Origin: an uncultured Selenomonas sp.
GTDB taxonomy: Bacteria > Bacillota > Negativicutes > Selenomonadales > Selenomonadaceae
Assembly: GCA_937981305.1 (NCBI GenBank)
Contig: CALJPB010000244.1
Coordinates: 1-14,689, forward strand
Reading direction: 5' to 3'
DNA length: 14,689 nt
The position numbers and the translations under genes were made by a program. Position 1 is the stretch's first letter, and each line of letters opens with the position of its first letter. This document shows, one piece after another, positions 1-6,495 of this stretch. A model generated the notes under the pieces. That model was given only the letters and a program-made list of their open reading frames with translations, did no database searches and had not been told where the DNA came from.

Positions 1-104
1 AGTATGAGAGCGTGGTCGCGGCGGCACGTGAGCTCGGGATGGAGCGCGTCTATGTGCAGGGTGCGGAGGCGGTGGGGGCGCAATACGTGCCGGATTTTGC
101 GTGA
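1..104 (+). CDS. C-terminal end of a probable radical SAM enzyme (PflX/COG1313-like), partial
   Basis: Only the last 33 residues are inside the window, read in frame from base 3 to the TGA at 102-104. The tail has an Ala/Glu-rich helix, then a strand VYVQG, then a closing motif YVPDF one residue before the stop. That ending resembles the C-terminus of the radical SAM proteins once annotated as pyruvate formate-lyase activating enzyme-like (PflX, COG1313), which typically finish with a phrase like FVQ..SASEEYIPDF. The Cx3Cx2C iron-sulfur motif would lie outside the window, so the assignment rests on the tail alone. The gene converges on the Ca2+ ATPase gene: 35 bp separate the two stop codons, and I see no clear hairpin terminator between them. 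Coding is fairly sure; the family is tentative. Confidence 0.5.
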   Translation, partial: YESVVAAARELGMERVYVQGAEAVGAQYVPDFA

Positions 105-139
105 TTGGATTCGATATTATAATGGAGCAGTGATGTCAT

Positions 140-2806
140 TCATCCTATCGCCCGCACAAAGCCCTTCCACACTGCCTTTCTCAGCAGATCCGCAGGAATC
201 ATGGTCGCGGCAAGGAGGAACACGAGCCCCCAGCCGCCCGCGTGAATCGGCGTTGTGCTGAACATCCCCCCGATCCATGCGCCGACATCGTGCGGGATGT
301 AGGGCGCATTGATGATTGCCGCCATGATGAGCACAATCATCGCCCATATCTTGACAAAGCCGATGTTCTCGCCGAGCCCGCGGAAGATGCCGAAGCCCGT
401 GGAGCGCACGTTGAAGCCGTTCATGAGCGAGGCGAGGACGAAGAGCAGGAAGTACGCCGTATAGTGCTCCGCCTTTCCATCGAAACACGCGGCAATGCGT
501 GCATCGGTGAGAAAGAAGAAGCTGAGGAGGACGAGCCACGTCCCCATGCAGACAATCTGCACGCTCATCGCGGGGCTGATGAGCCCCGCGTCGCGGCAGC
601 GCGGCTTCTCGCGCATATAGCTCTCGTGCGCCGGTTCGTTGCCGAGCATGATCGCACCGAGGCTGTCCATGACGAGGTTGATAAAGAGGAGATGCGTCAC
701 GCGCAGCGGCTCGATGATGCCGAAGAACGGCGCAATGGCACTCACGACCACCGCCGCGATGTTGATAACGAGCTGGAAGCGGCAGAACTTCAGGATGTTG
801 TTGTAGATCGTGCGCCCGTAGAGAATCGCGTCCTTGATGGAGCGGAAATTGTCATCGAGGATGACGATGTCCCCCGCATCCCGCGCCGCCTCCGTGCCGC
901 TGCCCATCGCAAAGCCGACATCGGCGCGGCGCAGGGCGGGCGAGTCGTTCACGCCGTCGCCCGTCATGCCGACGACGAGGTTCATCTTCTGCGAGAGACG
1001 CACGATGCGCGACTTGTCCGTCGGCAGGGCACGCGCAATGACGCGCAGCTGCGGCAGGACGCGTTGTACCTCCTCATCCCGCATCTGTGCGAGGTCGCTG
1101 CTCGTCAGAACAAGATCACCGTCCGCACGCAGCAGCCCCGCATCGCGGGCAATCGCGACAGCGGTCTCGCGGCGGTCGCCCGTGACCATGACGACCTGTA
1201 CGCCCGCCGCCTGCACCTCCGCAATCGCCTCGCGTGCCTCGGGGCGCACATCGTCACGAATCGCAGCAAGCCCGATGAGAACCACATCCGTATTGATTGC
1301 ATTCTTTTGAAAGGACTGCTCCGAATACCCGAACGCCAAGACGCGCATCGCCCGCTCCGCATAGGCCTTGATCCTTTCGTTCAGCACTGCCGCATCGAAC
1401 GGGACAACAGTGCCGTCCGCATGGAGCGCGTATTTCGCCCGTGCCAGCAGCGCCTCGGGAGCCCCCTTGTAGACGACCATGTCGTATGCAGGCAGCTCCG
1501 CCTGACTGAATTTGTTGGTGGAGTTGAATGTCTGCCGATGCCCCACGCGATAGTTCTCATTGGTCTGCATCGCACGGTATGTTTCTGCACCAAGGAAGCG
1601 CATGACCGCCTGATCGGTCGGATTTCCGCCGACCACCGCGCCCGCCTCGTCATACATGGCGGCGGAGTTCATGCCGATGGCAAGCTTCAGCTTTTCGTGG
1701 AGCACAGGATGCTCCGTGAGCGTGCCGAGAACCGTGCCATCCGCCGTAAAGAAGTCCACCACCTCAAGCTGTCCGCCCGTGATCGTGCCCGTCTTGTCAC
1801 TGAAGAGGAGGTTCAGCGAGCCCGCCGTCTCGATGCCGACTGCACGCCGCACGAGAACGCCGCGCGCGAGCATGCGGCTCGTGTTCTGCATGAGCACGAG
1901 CGAGATCATGAGCGGCAGCCCCTCGGGCACGGCGCAGACGATGATGAGGATCGCGAGCGAGACCGCCTGAATCAGATCCACGAGAATATGACTCCACCCA
2001 AGGGCTACATACGCCTCCAACCCGCCTGCACCGAGGGCAAAGAACATCATGTAGAGAGAGATGATGACAAGCCCCGAGAGATAGCCGAACGCCGAGATCT
2101 GGTCGGCGAGCTTCGCGAGCTTCACCTGCAAGGGGGATGCCGGCTCACGCGCCTGCATCTCCGCCGCCATCCGCCCCATCATTGTCTGCACGCCGACGCG
2201 GCGCACCTCCATCACGCCCTCGCCGTCAAAGACCACGCTCCCGCGAAAGATGGTCGCATCGTCCACGAAGGTCTCGCCCGAGATCTCGGTGGGAAATACA
2301 TAATGGCTGTCGGCGGGTGTCTTCGGACACTCCTCCGTCTCCCCGTTGAGTGCCGTATTGTTCACGCGGAGTTCTCCCGCGATCAGCATTCCGTCCGCAG
2401 GAATCTTGTTGCCGCCCTGCAAGATGACATGATCGCCGACCACGATTTCATCCACGGGCAGAACGACCAGCCCGCCGTCGCGGCAGACCTTCGCCGTGTC
2501 CTTTGCCGTACGCGCACGCAGAGCACGGTACTCCGTATCGCTCGCGACATTCGTCCGCGCCGTGACCGTCGCAACGATGATGACGGTCACGATCGTCCCC
2601 ACCGGCTCGTAGATCTCCGCGTGTCCTGCAAAGTACATGGCAATCATGAGCGCGACCATGGCGAGCAGGATGCGGATCATCGGATCGCGAAACGTCTCCA
2701 TGAACGCCTGCCCGAACGTCGTCCACGCAGGCTCCGGAATCGTGTTCGCACCATATTTCAGACGCGACGCCTCCGCCTCCGCCGATGTCAGTCCCGTAAA
2801 TTTCAA
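140..2806 (-). CDS. PMCA-type calcium-translocating P-type ATPase
   Basis: An 888-residue P2-type ATPase that would export Ca2+ from the cytoplasm at the cost of ATP. Landmarks in order: cation-ATPase N-terminal motif (GLTSAEA..YGANTIPEP, residues 5-26), two membrane segments (about 42-82), actuator domain with NGET at 154-157 where many family members have TGES, M4 with PEGLP (E295), phosphorylation motif DKTGT (D337), nucleotide-binding KGAPE (448-452), TGD (543-545), hinge GDGVND (616-621), M5 with FQLVINIAAVVV and M6 with NLVMD (N710, D714), then four C-terminal helices. The M5 lacks the acidic residue of SERCA pumps, pointing to the PMCA class with one Ca2+ site. Translation starts at TTG (2804-2806); a strong ribosome site AAAGGGGA lies six bases upstream. 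It follows the PepSY-protein gene by 18 nt and is probably co-transcribed with it. Exact ion specificity is inferred from the family. Confidence 0.9.
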   Translation of the reverse strand: MKFTGLTSAEAEASRLKYGANTIPEPAWTTFGQAFMETFRDPMIRILLAMVALMIAMYFAGHAEIYEPVGTIVTVIIVATVTARTNVASDTEYRALRARTAKDTAKVCRDGGLVVLPVDEIVVGDHVILQGGNKIPADGMLIAGELRVNNTALNGETEECPKTPADSHYVFPTEISGETFVDDATIFRGSVVFDGEGVMEVRRVGVQTMMGRMAAEMQAREPASPLQVKLAKLADQISAFGYLSGLVIISLYMMFFALGAGGLEAYVALGWSHILVDLIQAVSLAILIIVCAVPEGLPLMISLVLMQNTSRMLARGVLVRRAVGIETAGSLNLLFSDKTGTITGGQLEVVDFFTADGTVLGTLTEHPVLHEKLKLAIGMNSAAMYDEAGAVVGGNPTDQAVMRFLGAETYRAMQTNENYRVGHRQTFNSTNKFSQAELPAYDMVVYKGAPEALLARAKYALHADGTVVPFDAAVLNERIKAYAERAMRVLAFGYSEQSFQKNAINTDVVLIGLAAIRDDVRPEAREAIAEVQAAGVQVVMVTGDRRETAVAIARDAGLLRADGDLVLTSSDLAQMRDEEVQRVLPQLRVIARALPTDKSRIVRLSQKMNLVVGMTGDGVNDSPALRRADVGFAMGSGTEAARDAGDIVILDDNFRSIKDAILYGRTIYNNILKFCRFQLVINIAAVVVSAIAPFFGIIEPLRVTHLLFINLVMDSLGAIMLGNEPAHESYMREKPRCRDAGLISPAMSVQIVCMGTWLVLLSFFFLTDARIAACFDGKAEHYTAYFLLFVLASLMNGFNVRSTGFGIFRGLGENIGFVKIWAMIVLIMAAIINAPYIPHDVGAWIGGMFSTTPIHAGGWGLVFLLAATMIPADLLRKAVWKGFVRAIG

Positions 2807-2812
2807 GAATGT

Positions 2813-2820
2813 TCCCCTTT
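2813..2820 (-). promoter_or_regulatory. Ribosome binding site fixing the TTG start of the Ca2+ ATPase
   Basis: On the minus strand the bases AAAGGGGA stand six nucleotides before a TTG that opens the conserved N-terminus MKFTGLTSAEAE. The site sits inside the 18-nt gap between the stop of the PepSY gene and this start. No in-frame ATG before the cation-ATPase N motif is available, so the site decides the start. Confidence 0.75.
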
Positions 2821-2824
2821 CCCC

Positions 2825-4117
2825 TCAGCCACGCACTGCACGAACAAAGTAATAGACGAGATAGGCACTGACGGCGAGAGCAACCCCATCCCCGAGACTG
2901 CCATACATCGGTGCAATCAATACGATCAAGGTGAGCACAGCGATACGTACGAGCTCCTCCCATGCAGCATTGGTCCGTCTCTTCGCCGCAGCCTCCACAG
3001 CTTTGGAGATGCGACTCTGCCAGCGCGTCAGCCAGAGTACAATTCCCGTGACGATCATCGCCGCCGTCATGAGGATGAGCAGTGCCCAGAATACTTTTTC
3101 CGCCGTCAGCTCATGGTTGTGGATATGCAGATTCAAAAAGAACGGCGCCATCGTCAGCCATGCGGGCACGGGCACAGAGAACGGCTCTCCGCCGCCCGCT
3201 GCAAGATAGACCTGCGTCCCCAGTGCAAAATCCGTCGCACGTACCGTCGGCTCTGCAATCTGAAACTGATAGAAATCCTGATGTGCCGTGGGCAGCCGCA
3301 TGGAAATGACATCCTTTGCGGGAAACGCCTCCTCTATCCGCACAAGGGCATCCTCGGGCAGAATCCGCTCCGCACGCTGCGCCTCTGCTGCAAAATGCTC
3401 TGCCGCAAGCTCCTGCGCCGTGCGCTGGTAGTCGCGCATACCGACGGAGTAAAGGACGATAAAGACACCGCTCACGCACATGAGGACTGCCCACGTCCCC
3501 GCAAAGACCGACGTGAGCTTGTGCCAGTCCGACCAGAACAGTCGACTGCTCCGTCTCCGCCGTGTGCCGAAGGCGAGCGTTTTCATCATCGGCAGATAGA
3601 GGTAGACACCGCTCACGATGGAGAGTACAGAGAGCACGCACATCGTGGCGAGAAAGTCACGGCCGCCCTCCTCCAACCCCAGACGGACGTGCAGAATGTG
3701 CATTGTGTGCATGAACTCCTGCACCGCCTCGGAACGGTAGACACGCTCCTGTCGGTTGAATACCGTACCCGTGCGCACCTCGTACATGATCTGCTCTCCG
3801 CCCATGCGCATATGGGAGCGCCCGGCCTTTCCGCCGCGATCCTTGACGAGAAAGTAGAGTGTCCCGTCCTCTCCATCCGGTGTGACCGCCAGAATCTCCT
3901 TTGTCGGGAACGCCTGCATCACGGCTTCTGTCCCCTGCGGCAGACCCGCCCAGATCTCACGCAGAGCCATAGGCTCCCCGCGCGGCGGCAGATTCAGCGT
4001 GTTCCACGCGTTGATCTCCCCGCGAAAGAGCAGCGGCAGCCCCGTCAGCGTCAGCAGCAGCAAAAAGAGTGCGCAGACAAGGCTCACCCATTGATGAATA
4101 AGATAGATTTTTCTCAT
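2825..4117 (-). CDS. PepSY-associated TM helix membrane protein
   Basis: A 430-residue inner-membrane protein of the PepSY-associated TM family (COG3182/PiuB-like; often called iron-regulated membrane protein). The layout fits: TM1 at about 11-31 preceded by IHQW; an extracytoplasmic region 32-150 ending with a His cluster MHTMHILH (136-143); TM2 at 155-177; an Arg-rich cytoplasmic turn (186-189); DWHK (197-200) leading into TM3 (203-226); a second soluble part with HIHNHE (331-336); TM4 at 341-365; and two short hydrophobic stretches at 390-427. The conserved histidines could bind heme or metal; the family's reaction is unsettled, with roles in iron or siderophore reduction suggested. I chose ATG 4117, which has GGGGA five bases upstream, over a TTG eight codons earlier. 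Being first in a unit with the Ca2+ ATPase suggests a cation or envelope-stress role, but that is inference. Confidence 0.75.
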   Translation of the reverse strand: MRKIYLIHQWVSLVCALFLLLLTLTGLPLLFRGEINAWNTLNLPPRGEPMALREIWAGLPQGTEAVMQAFPTKEILAVTPDGEDGTLYFLVKDRGGKAGRSHMRMGGEQIMYEVRTGTVFNRQERVYRSEAVQEFMHTMHILHVRLGLEEGGRDFLATMCVLSVLSIVSGVYLYLPMMKTLAFGTRRRRSSRLFWSDWHKLTSVFAGTWAVLMCVSGVFIVLYSVGMRDYQRTAQELAAEHFAAEAQRAERILPEDALVRIEEAFPAKDVISMRLPTAHQDFYQFQIAEPTVRATDFALGTQVYLAAGGGEPFSVPVPAWLTMAPFFLNLHIHNHELTAEKVFWALLILMTAAMIVTGIVLWLTRWQSRISKAVEAAAKRRTNAAWEELVRIAVLTLIVLIAPMYGSLGDGVALAVSAYLVYYFVRAVRG

Positions 4118-4156
4118 GATTTTCCCCGATTCCATACGCAAATGTTACCGACCCCT

Positions 4157-4167
4157 ATCATAACACA
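4157..4167 (-). promoter_or_regulatory. Probable extended -10 promoter for the PepSY/Ca2+ ATPase unit
   Basis: On the minus strand TGTGTTATGAT gives a TATGAT -10 box (4157-4162) preceded by TGn (4163-4165), the extended -10 form. No good -35 box sits at 16-18 bp, which extended -10 promoters can tolerate. The expected start near 4150 would leave a leader of roughly 33 nt before ATG 4117. It lies just after the hpf terminator, the right place for a new transcription unit. Confidence 0.5.
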
Positions 4168-4187
4168 AAATGAACGGAAACGGGGAC

Positions 4188-4224
4188 AAAAAGAGGACGG
4201 CTGCGCTCCCCGGCGCAACCGTCC
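4188..4224 (-). terminator. Rho-independent terminator of hpf
   Basis: The arms 4195-4206 and 4213-4224 form a 12-bp stem with one G-U pair around a six-base loop. On the minus strand the stem is followed by TCTTTTTG (the five-A run at 4188-4192 on the + strand). It begins 15 bases past the hpf stop codon and separates hpf from the downstream PepSY/ATPase unit. Confidence 0.9.
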
Positions 4225-4238
4225 CCCAATCTCCTCAA

Positions 4239-4784
4239 TCAGCCCTCTTCGACCTCGATCAGAGCATACCTTCCATCGTTTCGACCGTAAACCACGTTGA
4301 CCTCCTCCGTCTCCGCATTACGGAACACAAAGAAATGGTGGTTCAGCAGATTCATCTGCATGATCGCCTCCTGCACATCCATCGGCTGCAGGCTGAACCG
4401 TTTCGTCTTGACGACGGGGAATACATCTTCCTCCTCCGGCACGGGCTGTGCAAAGGTCTCGACCGCCTCTGCCTTGAACCCGCCGTGACGGAAACGACGC
4501 TCGAGCTTCGTCTTCTGCTTGCGGATCTGGCGTTCCAGCTTCTCGATAACAAGATCAATGGAGCTGTACATATCCTCGGAACGCTCCTCACCGCGCAGCA
4601 GTACACCGCGCACAATCGGTGCAGTCACCTCGACCTTGTGCCGTTTTCCCTCCACCGAGAGCAGCACCGAGATGTCCCCGACGTTTTCAAAATACTTCGT
4701 GATCTTGCCGACTCTCTTTTCCACATAGTCGCGCAGTGCCGGTGTAACCTCGACATTCTTTCCCCGAATCGTGAATGCAGCCAT
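4239..4784 (-). CDS. hpf: Long-form ribosome hibernation promoting factor
   Basis: A 181-residue protein with the two-domain layout of long HPF. The N-terminal domain (1-100) starts MAAFTIRGKNVEVTP and carries the basic, ribosome-facing helix region (EKRVGKITKYF, 22-32; IRKQKTKLERRFR, 87-99). A linker with PVPEEED (114-120) leads to the C-terminal dimerisation domain (121-181: VVKTKRFSLQPMDVQEAI, then NHHFFVFRNAETEEVNVVYGRNDG). In the family, the N domain sits in the 30S decoding channel and the C domains of two copies join 70S ribosomes into inactive 100S dimers in stationary phase or stress. ATG 4784 is chosen because the conserved fold begins there and AAAGGGG lies nine bases upstream; a GTG-like in-frame extension to 4808 has no such support. 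It is a single-gene unit with its own strong terminator. I found no convincing promoter in the 146 bp upstream. Confidence 0.95.
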   Translation of the reverse strand: MAAFTIRGKNVEVTPALRDYVEKRVGKITKYFENVGDISVLLSVEGKRHKVEVTAPIVRGVLLRGEERSEDMYSSIDLVIEKLERQIRKQKTKLERRFRHGGFKAEAVETFAQPVPEEEDVFPVVKTKRFSLQPMDVQEAIMQMNLLNHHFFVFRNAETEEVNVVYGRNDGRYALIEVEEG

Positions 4785-4808
4785 GAAACACAGCCCCTTT
4801 CTATGCAC

Positions 4809-4832
4809 GGGAGCGTCATTCTCTCCGCTCCC
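4809..4832 (-). other. Hairpin in the hpf leader
   Basis: The arms GGGAGCG (4809-4815 on the + strand) and CGCTCCC (4826-4832) form a perfect 7-bp stem with a 10-base loop, 24 bases upstream of the hpf start and just upstream of its ribosome site. No T run follows it on the minus strand, so it is unlikely to be a terminator. It may shape access to the ribosome site or stabilise the mRNA; that is a guess from position. Confidence 0.4.
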
Positions 4833-4930
4833 CCTTTGCCTATCTATTTCGACACGAACCGAAAAAAACCTGCAAAAGAATAGTCATTTCCTTAAATTCT
4901 GATTTTTCATTTTTGTATTTTACGCAAATG

Positions 4931-4959
4931 AAAAAGCCCGCTGTGTAAGCCGGGCTTTT
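4931..4959 (-). terminator. Rho-independent terminator of cspA
   Basis: The arms 4932-4940 (AAAAGCCCG) and 4951-4959 (CGGGCTTTT) pair as a 9-bp stem with a 10-base loop. On the minus strand the stem ends in CGGGCTTTTT. It starts 13 bases after the cspA stop. Since A and T tracts flank both sides, it could also work from the other strand, but no + strand gene ends here. Confidence 0.88.
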
Positions 4960-4972
4960 CAACTCTTTGCGG

Positions 4973-5173
4973 TTATTCCTTTTTGACCACGTTGTCCGCC
5001 TGCGGGCCGCGTGCGCCCTCGACGATGTCGAATTCGACTTCCTGTCCTTCGCTGAGGGTCTTGTAGCCCTCCCCCTGGATCGAGGAAAAATGGACGAATA
5101 CGTCGTCGCCGTCCGCACGGGAGATGAATCCATAGCCCTTATCCGCGCTGAACCATTTCACTTTACCGGTCAT
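4973..5173 (-). CDS. cspA: Cold shock domain protein, CspA family
   Basis: A complete 66-residue single cold-shock domain, the normal length for CspA/CspB. It opens [21 protein letters not shown]1 is KGYGFI (12-17) and RNP2 is VFVHF (25-29), with F16, F26, H28 and F29 as the usual aromatic nucleic-acid contacts. The end, [10 protein letters not shown], is also typical. These proteins bind single-stranded RNA or DNA and melt mRNA structure, at low temperature or during fast growth. ATG 5173 fits the family start and has AAAGGAGA seven bases upstream; the in-frame ATG at 5191 would add six residues with no family support. It is a single-gene unit between a consensus promoter and a hairpin terminator, and its leader can fold back next to the ribosome site. 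Confidence 0.96.
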   Translation of the reverse strand: MTGKVKWFSADKGYGFISRADGDDVFVHFSSIQGEGYKTLSEGQEVEFDIVEGARGPQADNVVKKE

Positions 5174-5189
5174 TGTCGGCTCTCCTTTC

Positions 5190-5244
5190 ACAGCAGAGAA
5201 GTATGCTTACAAACAGACTTTCTCCAGTTTTGCATATATGCTGT
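5190..5244 (-). promoter_or_regulatory. Self-complementary cspA 5' leader, candidate thermosensor
   Basis: The roughly 70-nt leader contains nested pairing: ACAGCA at 5239-5244 with TGCTGT at 5190-5195, and inside it GAGAAAGT at 5217-5224 with ACTTCTC at 5196-5202 (one bulged A). The structure ends at base 5190, directly against the ribosome site at 5181-5189. A competing local hairpin, the palindrome GCATATATGC at 5232-5241, shares bases 5239-5241 with the outer stem, so the two cannot form together. Temperature-dependent refolding is known for the E. coli cspA leader; that it happens here is inference. Confidence 0.4.
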
Positions 5245-5249
5245 CTTTT

Positions 5250-5278
5250 ATTATAAGAGCCGTATGAATTGCTGTCAA
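5250..5278 (-). promoter_or_regulatory. Consensus sigma-A promoter of cspA
   Basis: On the minus strand, TTGACA (5273-5278) and TATAAT (5250-5255) are separated by exactly 17 bp, a perfect match to the housekeeping consensus. Transcription would start near 5243-5244, giving a leader of about 70 nt. The strength fits an abundant small RNA-binding protein. Confidence 0.92.
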
Positions 5279-5299
5279 TGGGTGATTCCCAAACGAGCG

Positions 5300-5334
5300 G
5301 AAAACATTTGTCAGCCCTGCGGGAAAATGTTTTC
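5300..5334 (-). terminator. Hairpin at the end of the glycosylation operon, possible terminator
   Basis: A perfect 10-bp inverted repeat (GAAAACATTT at 5300-5309, AAATGTTTTC at 5325-5334) encloses a 15-base loop. The stem is A+T-rich except for its ends, and the T run belongs to the arm itself (TTTTC on the minus strand), so it is a weaker terminator than the two downstream. Its place between the operon and the cspA promoter supports the call. The stop codon of the broken gene (5311-5313) falls in the loop. Confidence 0.5.
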
Positions 5335-5571
5335 TACCCGTCGGAGGCGCGCGCGCTCAAGCTCCTCGCGCCGTGCAAACATCTCGCGATAGACGAATCT
5401 CCTGTCTGCACACACCAACTCAGCGTGAGGAGACCGGATTCCTGGAGCAGCCTCAGTGGAGCATCTGCCAATACTCCTCGATGAGACGACACCACTCCAT
5501 ACCGGCGCGAACGAGTGCCTCGGTTCTCTGCCCCTCCTGTCCGCCGCGAGGATGATCGTGAACGCACTCAT
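5311..5571 (-). pseudogene. Probable frameshifted small gene after the TPR gene
   Basis: An 86-codon open frame starts with an ATG that overlaps the TGA of the TPR gene, but its first half does not look like a protein. Protein-like stretches occur in three successive frames instead: amphipathic EALVRAGMEWCRLIEEYWQM ending at the stop 5453-5455; RLLQESGLLTL at 5421-5453; then AELVCADRRFVYREMFARRE and a charged helix to the stop at 5311-5313. Joined, they would give a small, mostly helical, charged protein of about 80 residues. Two indels (real decay or sequencing errors) would explain this. I do not recognise the family; the size and helix pattern would suit a small secretion or flagellar chaperone, which is only a guess. 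Alternatively the region is non-coding and the peptides are chance. Confidence 0.35.
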
Positions 5572-6419
5572 GCCTTCAGCGTGCGCAGCAGCAGGAAGTC
5601 CACCCGCCGCATCTTCGCCGCCACCTGCAGAGCCTTATCCTTTTCTCCCATATCGTGCAGCAGGAGCGCCATGTTCCGCAGGGTCATATCATCTCCCGAA
5701 TCGAGCCGCAGCGCCGCCATGAGGAGCGTCTTTGCACCCGCATGATCGCCCGCCGCATACGCAGCTCCCGCGAAGCTGTTCAGCACCTCCACCTTTTCAG
5801 AGGGGCGAATGTCCTGTGACAGGATCTCCTCCGCCTGCTTCTGTGCTGCGGCAAAGGACAACTCTGTCTGCTGCGGCGCGGACACCTCCGCCCGTGCGGG
5901 GGCTTCCGCAGGCGCGTCGGATACGGCGGGCGGCACGGTGGGTACAGCGGGAGTTTCGGCTGTCGTCATGGACAGCTCCGATACCTCGGCAATCCCCAGC
6001 AGAGCGGCCAGCTGCGGATATGCTGTGCGCATATGCACAGCATCCATGCGTGCCGCATCCCCTGCGACCCGACCGATCTCCGTACGCTGCTCGTACGAGA
6101 GCGTCCGCTTGTACACGCGCAGGATACTCTCACAGAGACGCAGCGCATCCTCCGACCGCAACTCGCGGCGGCAGATTTGCGCGAGCAGGATACGCACATC
6201 CACATTGTCCGGCTCGCGCGTGAGCGTATTCGTCACCCAGCTCGCCGCACGCGTATAGTCGCCCAGCTCGAAGTAGGCACGCGCCACATCGGCAAAGCAT
6301 TCCATGGGCGGATTTCCCTGCGCGAGCATATCGGCAAAGGTATTGATGACCTCCGCATACGCCTTCTTCTCCATCTGTGCGCGGATCTTTGCCGCCGCTT
6401 CCGTCGTCTTCTCTGCCAT
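5568..6419 (-). CDS. TPR-repeat protein with Pro/Ala-rich linker, end of glycosylation operon
   Basis: A 283-residue soluble protein with no enzymatic motif that I can see. It opens MAEKTTEAAAKIRAQMEKKA and has helical repeat pairs of TPR type at about 38-105 (CFADVARAYFELGDYTRAAS, then VRILLAQICRRELRSEDALR). A linker at about 152-183 is rich in Pro, Ala, Val and Glu. A second TPR-like block follows at about 186-270 (VLNSFAGAAYAAGDHAGAKT; LRNMALLLHDMGEKDKALQ). Such proteins act as scaffolds or chaperones. ATG 6419 has AAAGGA nine bases upstream. An in-frame ATG at 6509, overlapping the previous gene by 14 bp, with GGGAG about ten bases upstream, would add 30 residues that are almost all Arg, Lys, Glu, Thr and Ser. 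I prefer 6419, but the longer form is open. As the last intact gene after three glycosyltransferases, it may present the acceptor or tether the enzymes. Confidence 0.75.
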   Translation of the reverse strand: MAEKTTEAAAKIRAQMEKKAYAEVINTFADMLAQGNPPMECFADVARAYFELGDYTRAASWVTNTLTREPDNVDVRILLAQICRRELRSEDALRLCESILRVYKRTLSYEQRTEIGRVAGDAARMDAVHMRTAYPQLAALLGIAEVSELSMTTAETPAVPTVPPAVSDAPAEAPARAEVSAPQQTELSFAAAQKQAEEILSQDIRPSEKVEVLNSFAGAAYAAGDHAGAKTLLMAALRLDSGDDMTLRNMALLLHDMGEKDKALQVAAKMRRVDFLLLRTLKA

Positions 6420-6428
6420 GTTCCTTGA

Positions 6429-6434
6429 TCCTTT
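6429..6434 (-). promoter_or_regulatory. Ribosome binding site supporting the inner start of the TPR gene
   Basis: AAAGGA on the minus strand, nine bases before ATG 6419. It competes with GGGAG about ten bases before ATG 6509. The inner start removes a 30-residue basic extension that lacks TPR character. Confidence 0.45.
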
Positions 6435-6495
6435 CGCCTTGCGTTTTTCTTCCCGCCGTGTACGCTTTCTGCGCGTGCGCTCCGTGCGGCTCTCT

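Noticed and set aside
118..123. TATAAT on the + strand between the convergent genes
   Set aside because: No fitting -35 box and no + strand gene follows; the downstream sequence is the end of the minus-strand ATPase.
4118..4141. Earlier TTG start of the PepSY protein
   Set aside because: It adds only eight residues; the ATG at 4117 has GGGGA five bases upstream and directly opens the membrane anchor.
242..4300. A 1352-codon open frame on the + strand
   Set aside because: It runs antisense across the Ca2+ ATPase, PepSY and hpf genes, with a His/Arg-rich, non-domain composition. It is an artefact of high-GC codon use on the other strand.
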